Source of the DNA: Acanthaster planci
Lineage: Eukaryota; Echinodermata; Asteroidea; Valvatida; Acanthasteridae
Assembly (NCBI RefSeq): GCF_001949145.1
Contig: NW_019091363.1
Location: 2,036,237 to 2,049,557 of the forward strand
DNA: 13,321 nt
Reading direction: 5' to 3'
A program made the translations under genes and the position numbers. The notes beneath the pieces were generated by a model. It was not told where the DNA came from and made no database searches. It saw only the letters and a program-made list of their open reading frames with translations. Shown here in pieces: positions 1-5,653 of the stretch. Numbering within the stretch: the stretch's first letter is position 1; every line of letters starts with the position of its first letter.

Positions 1-213
1 ACAAACAAGGACAATTTACTGTATCTACATCTGTTGTCTATACATGTATACCAAACGATTTTGTTATATAAAATAGAACGAATACAAAGACGTAGGCCAG
101 GGCAGAGTTCAATCCAGTATACAGTTGACATGTTGAGGTACCCGCGTTAAAGTATGTTGTAGCTCATTCCATTGTTACTCGATAGCTTCATATTTTACCG
201 AAAACATTTAAAA
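1..213. repeat. Block A, first copy of duplicated upstream segment
   Basis: This segment recurs at 5436-5648 with about four mismatches in 213 bases (roughly 98% identity by eye). It begins at the window edge, so the duplicated unit may extend further left. It ends in a short A-rich stretch just before the 14-bp duplication at 212-239. It carries a TATA-like element at 65-73 and lies immediately upstream of the gene 1 first exon, so it may contain that gene's promoter. No coding frame is convincing here. Confidence 0.9.
65..73 (+). promoter_or_regulatory. TATA-box-like element upstream of gene 1
   Basis: TATATAAAA fits the TATA consensus and is unchanged in the second copy at 5500-5508. It lies about 240 bases before the predicted first-exon donor at 312/313. 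AT-rich DNA produces such words by chance, and no start site can be seen, so this is only a candidate. Confidence 0.3.
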
Positions 214-239
214 ATTGATTCAGGCAAATTGATTCAGGA
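212..239. repeat. 14-bp tandem duplication at the A/B junction
   Basis: AAATTGATTCAGG occurs at 212-224 and again at 226-238, separated by a single C. It sits exactly where homology to the second copy breaks. There, the two flanks lie on either side of a 2.47-kb segment. It could be slippage or the footprint of a lost insertion. Confidence 0.85.
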
Positions 240-312
240 ATTTCTGTATGTACACTTTGAACCCTCTCTGAACTATTTTTTTTTGTTTTAAAGACTTTGG
301 AAAGGAAGGCAG
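232..312 (+). other. Candidate 5'UTR exon of gene 1
   Basis: The right edge is a donor-like GGCAG|GTAATA, preserved as GGCAG|GTAAAA in the second copy. The left edge is unknown; 232 is only where block B homology starts. If joined to 603, an in-frame TAA lies about 30 bases upstream of the ATG at 606, which makes that ATG the first in-frame methionine. A seven-codon upstream reading frame near 248 is present in both copies. Confidence 0.45.
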
Positions 313-602
313 GTAATATTACCCCCAAATAGTATTTCTCTCCTTAAAATTTTAAAAAGAATTTCCCTTTCAGGGGGCATGCCCCCCATCTGTTTATGTT
401 TTTGCACGGTATTCTGCCAGTAAGGTTTTGTATCAAGACTGGTTAAAGTGCAGTGTAATACGTAATGAGTCGTTAACATTTTTATATTCATATAGTGTTG
501 ATTGGTGCACTGCTGCAAAAAAATGGAACACCCTTTTCCCAGTGAATTCATGATGCATGAACTTTTACTGTTCCTTTTTCATTTTTGGATGGATTATTAC
601 AG
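313..602 (+). other. Predicted 5'UTR intron of gene 1 (GT-AG)
   Basis: The intron begins GTAATATT and ends in a pyrimidine-rich run followed by TTATTACAG. The next bases are the Kozak-like ACCATGG. Both splice sites are kept in gene 2 (8202-8493). The intron is 290 bases long and removes an out-of-frame reading frame that starts at 550 and overlaps the real start. Splicing is inferred, with no transcript evidence. Confidence 0.6.
373..386. promoter_or_regulatory. G/C palindrome in intron 1 of gene 1
   Basis: GGGGGCATGCCCCC is a perfect 14-bp inverted repeat. The paralogous intron carries a 16-bp version at 8262-8277. Its core GGGCATGCCC fits the RRRCWWGYYY half-site used by the p53/p63/p73 family. 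A single half-site is weak evidence of binding. Confidence 0.3.
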
Positions 603-605
603 ACC

Positions 606-3600
606 ATGGAAGCTTGGAATCGCCTTTTGACATCTGCTCGGGTCGAACCTGCAGACCTTTTTCGTCAGATACTGACAGAGGTCTTGGACGACCTCATGGA
701 CCAGGTTTCGGGATCATCAAGAACTGAAAAAGTCAAGCATGCTTTGCAAAACATCTCCCATATGTACAAAGGAGGACTTTCGATAGCCTCTAGTCAGTAT
801 CGACCCGACTGGAGTGACTCAGTCTACCGCTGCGCCTACGTGTTCCTGTACCTGATGCAGCAGTGTCATCTCGTGCACTTCTCACTTCAACGCGAATCAA
901 ATGACATCATAGCTGCATGGCGCAACATGAGCAACATGAAAGTGTGCAGCATCGGGGGCGGGCCTGGGTCTGACCTGGTGGGCGTGACAACCTTCCTCCG
1001 TGAGTATGGAATATTCCCTCCTTCGCTGGAGTGTCTGGTCTTGGATCTGTATCCCAACTGGAAAGACACGTGGGACACAATACACCAATGCATTCCAGAG
1101 TATTTTAGGGTAAAATACCAAAGGTGCGATGTTGTCAGAGATGTAGGTCTCGCAAGCAATGCCCTTCAATTCATCCAACAGGCTGACTTGATCACCTTGG
1201 TAAAATTCTTCTCAGCAGTATCTGCTTTCTTCCGAACGAACCATGGACGATCACGAGGTAACTTCCTCCGTTCGATTCTCCGAGAAATAAAACCCGGGTG
1301 CTTCGTGCTGTACATCGACAATGCACACGAAAGCGACACGCAGTTTGAGAGGGACTTTGCATCTCCAGCTGGTCTTGATGTGGTGTCCCAGTTTCGTGGC
1401 TATTCCAGCTTACCTTTTGGGGAATATTCTGTTACTGTTAGATCCTACTCTCGTAACTTCAATTACCTTCCATTGAGTAGGTGCAATGTTATCATCCAGC
1501 TGTTCAAGAAGAGAGTTGATCATGCCAGCTTCCAGAAGGGACCTCCTCTTTCGTTGGTTGATCGGATTCAGCGTAGTGTACACTGCTTGTATAATACCTT
1601 GGACGACCACAATGGGTTTGATGAGAGCAATTCATTCGACGGCCAAGATGAGTTTGGTGGCAATGATTATGTTGACGGCCAAAGTGGCAGTGATCAGTTG
1701 GATGACCAGGAAAAGCTTGGTGACAGCGATTATTTCGACAACCTATGTGAGTTTGGTGGCAGTGATCCGTTGAATGACCAGGATGAGGCTGGTAGCTGCA
1801 GTCCTTTCGACAGGCAAGANNNNNNNNNNNNNNNNNNNNNNNNNNNNNNNNNNNNNNNNNNNNNNNNNNNNNNNNNNNNNNNNNNNNNNNNNNNNNNNNN
1901 NNNNNNNNNNNNNNNNNNNNNNNNNNNNNNNNNNNNNNNNNNNNNNNNNNNNNNNNNNNNNNNNNNNNNNNNNNNNNNNNNNNNNNNNNNNNNNNNNNNN
2001 NNNNNNNNNNNNNNNNNNNNNNNNNNNNNNNNNNNNNNNNNNNNNNNNNNNNNNNNNNNNNNNNNNNNNNNNNNNNNNNNNNNNNNNNNNNNNNNNNNNN
2101 NNNNNNNNNNNNNNNNNNNNNNNNNNNNNNNNNNNNNNNNNNNNNNNNNNNNNNNNNNNNNNNNNNNNNNNNNNNNNNNNNNNNNNNNNNNNNNNNNNNN
2201 NNNNNNNNNNNNNNNNNNNNNNNNNNNNNNNNNNNNNNNNNNNNNNNNNNNNNNNNNNNNNNNNNNNNNNNNNNNNNNNNNNNNNNNNNNNNNNNNNNNN
2301 NNNNNNNNNNNNNNNNNNNNNNNNNNNNNNNNNNNNNNNNNNNNNNNNNNNNNNNNNNNNNNNNNNAATGACCAGGATGAGGCTGGTAGCTGCAGTCCTT
2401 TCGACAGCCAAGATGATTTTGGTGACCTTGATCCGTTGGATGACCAGGATGTGTTCGATGGCAGAGAGCCTTTCGACAGCCAAGATGAGTTTGATGACAG
2501 TGATCGGTTGGATGACCAGGATGAGTTCGACGGCAGTGAGCCTTTCGACAGCCAAGATAAGTTTGGTGACAGTGATCCGTCGGTTGACCAGGATGAGGCT
2601 GGTAGCTACAGTCCTTTCGACAGCCAAAGTGAGTTTGGCGACAGTGATCCGTTGGGTGACCAGGATGCGTTCGGTGGCAGCAATCTTTTCGACAGCCAAG
2701 ATAAGTTTGGTGGCAGTGATCGGTTGGATGACCAGGATGTGTTCGATGGCAGAGAGCCTTTCGACGGCCAAGATAAGTTTGGTGACAGTGATCCGTTGGA
2801 TGACCAGGATGAGTTCGATGGCAGTGAGCCTTTCGACAGCCAAGATAAGTTTGGTGACAGTGATCCGTTGGATGACCAGGATGAGGCTGGTAGCTGCAGT
2901 CCTTTCGACAGCCAAAATGAGTTTGGTGACAGTGATCCGTTGGATGACCAGGATGAGGCTGGTAGCTGCAGTCCTTTCCACAGCCAAAATGAGTTTGGTG
3001 ACAGTGATCCGTTGGATGACCAGGATGAGTTCCGTGGCAGTGAGCCTTTCGACAGCCAAGATAAGTTTGGTGATCTGTTATATGACCATGATAAGTTTGA
3101 TGGCACTAAGCCTTTCGACAGCCAAGATGAGTTTGGTGACAGTGATCCGTTGGATGGCCAGGATGAGGCTGGTAGCTGCAGTCCTTTCGACTGCCAAGAT
3201 GAGTTTGGTGACAGTGATCCTTTGGATGACCAGGATGAGTTCGATGGCAGAGAGCCTTTCGACAGCCAAGATAAGTTTGGTGACAGTGATTGGTTGGATG
3301 ACCAGGATGAGTTCGATGGCAGTGAGCCTTTCGACAGCCAAGATAAGTTTGGTGACAGTGATCCGTTGGTTGACCAGGATGAGGCTGGTAGCTACAGTCC
3401 TTTCGACAGCCAAAGTGAGTTTGGTGACAGTGATCCGTTGGATGACCAGGATGAGTTCGGAGGCAGCAATCTCTTCGATAGCCAAGATAAGTTTGGTGAC
3501 AGTGATTGGTTGGATGACCAGGATGAGTTCGATGGCAGTGAGCCTTTCGACAGCCAAGATAAGTTTGGTGACAGTGATCCGTTGAATGACCAGGATGAGT

Positions 3601-3890
3601 GTGGCAGCAGCGGTCCTTTCGACTGCCAAGATGAGTTTGGTGACAGTGATCCGTTGGATGACCAGGATGAGTTCGATGGCAGTGAGCCTTTCGACGGCCA
3701 AGATAAGTTTGGTAACAGTGATCAGTTGGATGACCAGGATGAGTGTGGCAGCAGCAGTCCTTTCGACAGCCAAGATGAGTTTGGTGGTAGTGATCCGTTG
3801 GATGACCAGGATAAGCTTGGTATGAGCAATTCTTTCAGCAGCCAAGATGAGTTTGATGGCAGCGATTCTTCCGATGGCCAAGATAGATGA
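606..3890 (+). CDS. Methyltransferase-like protein with acidic 12/24-residue repeat tail (gene 1)
   Basis: The protein is about 1094 residues, of which about 182 fall in an assembly gap. ATG 606 is chosen because it sits in ACCATGG directly after a splice acceptor; the in-frame TTG at 585 is intronic. Residues 1-302 resemble a class I SAM methyltransferase: motif I GGGPGSD at 117-123, acidic strand-2 end D147 within LVLDLYPNW, D175 after strand 3, strand 4 ADLITLVKFF from 193, strand 5 IKPGCFVLYID from 228, and a late strand CNVIIQLF at 293-300. No NPPY/DPPY motif or catalytic cysteine loop is visible, so the substrate is unknown. From residue 344 the chain is an Asp-rich repeat. No signal peptide or membrane segment is seen, which suggests a cytosolic or nuclear protein. 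The stop follows a 4-bp duplication that interrupts the array. The domain call is fairly sure; methyltransferase activity is inferred. Confidence 0.82.
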   Translation: MEAWNRLLTSARVEPADLFRQILTEVLDDLMDQVSGSSRTEKVKHALQNISHMYKGGLSIASSQYRPDWSDSVYRCAYVFLYLMQQCHLVHFSLQRESNDIIAAWRNMSNMKVCSIGGGPGSDLVGVTTFLREYGIFPPSLECLVLDLYPNWKDTWDTIHQCIPEYFRVKYQRCDVVRDVGLASNALQFIQQADLITLVKFFSAVSAFFRTNHGRSRGNFLRSILREIKPGCFVLYIDNAHESDTQFERDFASPAGLDVVSQFRGYSSLPFGEYSVTVRSYSRNFNYLPLSRCNVIIQLFKKRVDHASFQKGPPLSLVDRIQRSVHCLYNTLDDHNGFDESNSFDGQDEFGGNDYVDGQSGSDQLDDQEKLGDSDYFDNLCEFGGSDPLNDQDEAGSCSPFDRQXXXXXXXXXXXXXXXXXXXXXXXXXXXXXXXXXXXXXXXXXXXXXXXXXXXXXXXXXXXXXXXXXXXXXXXXXXXXXXXXXXXXXXXXXXXXXXXXXXXXXXXXXXXXXXXXXXXXXXXXXXXXXXXXXXXXXXXXXXXXXXXXXXXXXXXXXXXXXXXXXXXXXXXXXXXXXXXXXXXXXXXNDQDEAGSCSPFDSQDDFGDLDPLDDQDVFDGREPFDSQDEFDDSDRLDDQDEFDGSEPFDSQDKFGDSDPSVDQDEAGSYSPFDSQSEFGDSDPLGDQDAFGGSNLFDSQDKFGGSDRLDDQDVFDGREPFDGQDKFGDSDPLDDQDEFDGSEPFDSQDKFGDSDPLDDQDEAGSCSPFDSQNEFGDSDPLDDQDEAGSCSPFHSQNEFGDSDPLDDQDEFRGSEPFDSQDKFGDLLYDHDKFDGTKPFDSQDEFGDSDPLDGQDEAGSCSPFDCQDEFGDSDPLDDQDEFDGREPFDSQDKFGDSDWLDDQDEFDGSEPFDSQDKFGDSDPLVDQDEAGSYSPFDSQSEFGDSDPLDDQDEFGGSNLFDSQDKFGDSDWLDDQDEFDGSEPFDSQDKFGDSDPLNDQDECGSSGPFDCQDEFGDSDPLDDQDEFDGSEPFDGQDKFGNSDQLDDQDECGSSSPFDSQDEFGGSDPLDDQDKLGMSNSFSSQDEFDGSDSSDGQDR
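1635..3887 (+). repeat. Acidic coding minisatellite, 36-nt unit and 72-nt dimer
   Basis: Units alternate between an F-type such as FDSQDKFGDSDP and an L-type such as LDDQDEFDGSEP. Together they form a 24-residue dimer (72 nt). After the gap there are 43 half-units, all 12 residues except for a cut first unit, a partial last one, and one near 3058-3087 lacking two residues. L-type units come in variants ending EAGSCSP, EFDGSEP and ECGSSSP. A larger block (units at about 2508-2690) recurs at about 3294-3476, a spacing of 786 nt. Roughly 40% of residues are Asp or Glu. Because the unit is a multiple of three, other frames are also open. Confidence 0.95.
1820..2366. other. Assembly gap (547 Ns) inside the repeat array
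   Basis: The run of N lies entirely within the acidic repeat. The frame is the same on both sides at the given length. The 24-residue repeat phase is not: the left flank stops at unit position 5, the right resumes at position 14, and 183 codons do not bridge those phases. The true length is therefore uncertain, or an irregular unit lies inside. Confidence 0.98.
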
Positions 3891-3943
3891 ATCTGGTGAC
3901 CGTGATTATGTTGACGGTCAATGTGTTTCGTGGCATTGATCCC
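3881..3943 (+). pseudogene. Frameshifted remnant of the gene 1 repeat array
   Basis: AGAT is duplicated at 3881-3888. The second copy shifts the frame and produces the TGA at 3888-3890. In the shifted frame, repeat-like sequence resumes with residues matching D-E-x-G-D-x-D-Y-V-D-G-Q, as in the early array near residue 355. A second break near 3921, an apparent 2-nt loss, moves the last recognisable unit (VFRGIDP-like) to the third frame, ending near 3943. The ancestral reading frame was therefore longer. Confidence 0.7.
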
Positions 3944-4369
3944 ACGTGTTTGTGTTTTTTTCATTTTCCTCTGGACCAGCTACATTCTTTCAGTTTTCTT
4001 GTCGCGTATTTTTGGGGGATTTGTGTTAAGAGAGACGTTTTGGGGTGTAAGGACGTATCCAGGCTTTCATTATCACTGGAATATCAGAACAATCACTAAA
4101 ATTATCGAATTTAAGTGTTCGATGACAGTGGTTTCCGTCTCGATGGCGTCCATGTTGAACGCGCTGAAGTTTACTGACACGCACGCGCAGTACCCACAAT
4201 CCTTTGAAAATGCAACTCTGAGCATTCGTTATAGCCCGCAAGTGGCGCGTAATTTGTTTTGTCTTTGCAGTACGTGCATTGCTGGCGGTGGCCATCATTG
4301 ACCCTTCTGATCTCCGTATATGCTTACTCCTTGTGTATACTAGCTCCATGTTATGACTAAATACTTATT
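3944..4369. other. Spacer with CpG-rich patch, no assigned gene
   Basis: About 4120-4310 is richer in CpG and GC than its surroundings. On the minus strand an ATG in CAACATGG at 4153 opens a 26-codon frame to 4073 ending in a hydrophobic run, preceded by a TGCGCGTGCGT word close to an NRF1 site. On the plus strand a frame starting at 4143 (MASMLNALKF) runs to 4301. Neither has recognisable homology. The patch could be a promoter of an unannotated transcript. No polyadenylation signal for gene 1 is seen here. Confidence 0.35.
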
Positions 4370-4612
4370 TATATTTATATCTGTTCATCCAATAGCGCAT
4401 TCAGCGCCAATTGCAGGATGGTAATGAGTGAAGGCAATGAAGAAATGTTCAGATTTAGCCTGAGGTGGGAGGAAAACCCATGATAAGTGTTTTGGGGAAA
4501 ACTCACGCACTCAGTTAGGGACTGAAAACCCAATACACATGTAGCCTGAGCCGGATTCGTACCCGGACCGCATAAGTTGAAGGTGAGGAAAGAAACACTA
4601 CGCTACCCTGAC
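4370..4612 (-). mobile_element. tRNA-derived SINE
   Basis: Read on the minus strand, the element opens with an RNA polymerase III A-box-like TAGCGTAGTG (4605-4596). About 32 bases further on it has GGTACGAATCC (4563-4553), one mismatch from the B-box GGTTCGAATCC. A non-tRNA body follows, with the GGGTTTTCC and TTTTCCCC words typical of dispersed metazoan repeats. The 3' side runs into an AT-rich, ATAAATA-like tail near 4370. The ends are approximate and no clear target-site duplication was found. The altered T-arm suggests an old copy. Confidence 0.7.
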
Positions 4613-4626
4613 TTAACAGTATACAG

Positions 4627-4634
4627 TGACGTCA
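4627..4634. promoter_or_regulatory. Perfect CRE-like palindrome TGACGTCA
   Basis: TGACGTCA is the full CREB/ATF palindrome. A degenerate counterpart, CGACGTCA, occurs at 4849-4856 before the second copy of the local duplication. No nearby start site is identified, so function is unproven. Confidence 0.25.
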
Positions 4635-4661
4635 TAGTCGTGGAGTTGCTTGTTCAAGAAT

Positions 4662-4786
4662 AGAGGAGTTTTTACTAGCTGGGACTTAACAATAGTTATA
4701 AATATCATCGTTTTAATTAGTTTTTTTTATAAATTTCTTTAAAATCACTTTTCTTTGTAGACTGCGCTTTATGCATATATCTTTTT
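4662..4786. repeat. Local tandem duplication, copy 1
   Basis: This stretch matches 4891-5014, from AGAGGAG through CTGGGACTTAA to a block ending GCATATATCTTTTT, with small indels and about 90% identity. Copies are spaced about 229 bases apart. Nothing in it looks coding or like a structured RNA. Confidence 0.88.
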
Positions 4787-4890
4787 AGTGCTTTTTCCGT
4801 GTTGTATAAAAGCACATGAAGGGATAGTTTTGTCAATGAAATATATGACGACGTCATCATGGTGAAGCTCCAGACCTAGAGAGATACACA

Positions 4891-5014
4891 GAGAGGAGCT
4901 TTTACTATCTGGGACTTAAAAATAATAATAAATATCATCGTTTTCAATAGATTTTAATAAATTTCTTTAAAATCACTCTTCTTTGTAGACTGCGCTTTAT
5001 GCATATATCTTTTT
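4891..5014. repeat. Local tandem duplication, copy 2
   Basis: This is the partner of 4662-4786. It contains an AATAAA at 4927-4932 that copy 1 lacks. Another AATAAA lies at 5242-5247. Either could serve gene 1 only if its 3'UTR exceeded 1 kb, so no polyadenylation site is assigned. 5015-5435 is AT-rich and shows nothing else. Confidence 0.88.
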
Positions 5015-5435
5015 CCATCTCTGTGGTATTTGTGTATTAAATACATAAAAACTCATTGAAAATATTTTTAAAGGAATTTGTTATAAAACGTAAGACATTC
5101 TCCATAATTCATAAAGCATTGTCACTGAATTCTAATAACCTGAATATTTCCTTTTACTGCTGTGTATCACCAAATTCCTGTAGAAATCAAAACAGAAAAC
5201 ACCCGTACGTTTTTGTCAGCCTAAATTTCAGGTACTTTTGAAATAAAACAATCTTTTCATTTAGTGATTTTCAAAATGTTACACAGTGAACTGTTACTTC
5301 AGATCAGCTACGTAAGAAGCTTTTTTCAGTTGATACTTTTGTAATGGCTTCATGTTTTTCTGCGTCTAATTTCATTTTCGTTATGTGCAACTCATTGCTT
5401 GACACGCTTATCTTGTTTAGTAAAGAGGACCGTCA

Positions 5436-5648
5436 ACAAACAAGGACAATTTACTTTATCTACATCTGTTGTCTATACATGTATACCAAACGATTTTGTT
5501 ATATAAAATAGAACGAATACAAAGACGTAGGCCAGGGCAGAGTTCAATCCAGTATACAGTTGACATGTTGAGGTACCCGCGTTGAAGTATGTTGTAACTC
5601 ATTCCACTGTTACTCGATAGCTTCATATTTTACCGAAAACATTTAAAA
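5436..5648. repeat. Block A, second copy
   Basis: This is a near-identical copy of 1-213, including TATATAAAA at 5500-5508. In this copy the block is separated from the gene 2 first exon by about 2.47 kb. If block A holds the promoter, the two genes differ greatly in promoter distance or first-intron length. Confidence 0.9.
5500..5508 (+). promoter_or_regulatory. TATA-box-like element, second copy
   Basis: Same TATATAAAA word and context as 65-73. It lies about 220 bases upstream of a possible small coding exon at 5723 and 2.6 kb upstream of the gene 2 first exon. Confidence 0.25.
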
Positions 5649-5653
5649 TTCAG

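Larger units (their letters stand above)
232..1295 (+). repeat. Block B, first copy of duplicated gene segment
   Basis: This segment aligns with 8122-9186 at roughly 95% identity through non-coding exon, intron and the first 230 codons of the methyltransferase domain. Beyond codon 230 the identity falls abruptly, to about 64% of residues over codons 231-302, and then disappears. Because the intron and flanking DNA are shared, the copies arose by DNA duplication, not through an mRNA. Confidence 0.9.

Noticed and set aside
585-587. TTG start for gene 1 (and the equivalent TTG at 8476)
   Set aside because: It lies in the pyrimidine-rich tract before a conserved splice acceptor. ATG 606 and ATG 8497 have Kozak context.
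550-630. A 26-codon frame with a hydrophobic start overlapping the gene 1 start, also present before gene 2
   Set aside because: It begins inside the predicted intron and is out of frame with the protein, so it should be removed by splicing.
1743-3881. Long open frames in other frames and on the minus strand across the acidic array (up to about 600 codons)
   Set aside because: The 36-nt unit is a multiple of three, so a stop-free unit stays open in several frames. These products are monotonous Thr/Ile/Leu or Ser/Leu/Trp repeats with no start context or domain.
1635-3887. Regular short repeats resembling a CRISPR array
   Set aside because: Units are contiguous with no unique spacers, lie in frame within a protein and are in an animal genome.
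1635-3887. Asp-rich tail as a secreted biomineralisation protein
   Set aside because: No signal peptide is present, and the tail is joined to an intracellular-type methyltransferase domain.
606-3890. Gene 1 or gene 2 as a processed retrogene because the coding region is one exon
   Set aside because: The duplicated region includes intron and upstream DNA, so the copies arose by DNA duplication.
4249-4270. A GT...CTTTGCAG segment resembling a tiny intron
   Set aside because: At 22 bases it is too short for animal splicing. The acceptor-like end may be chance.
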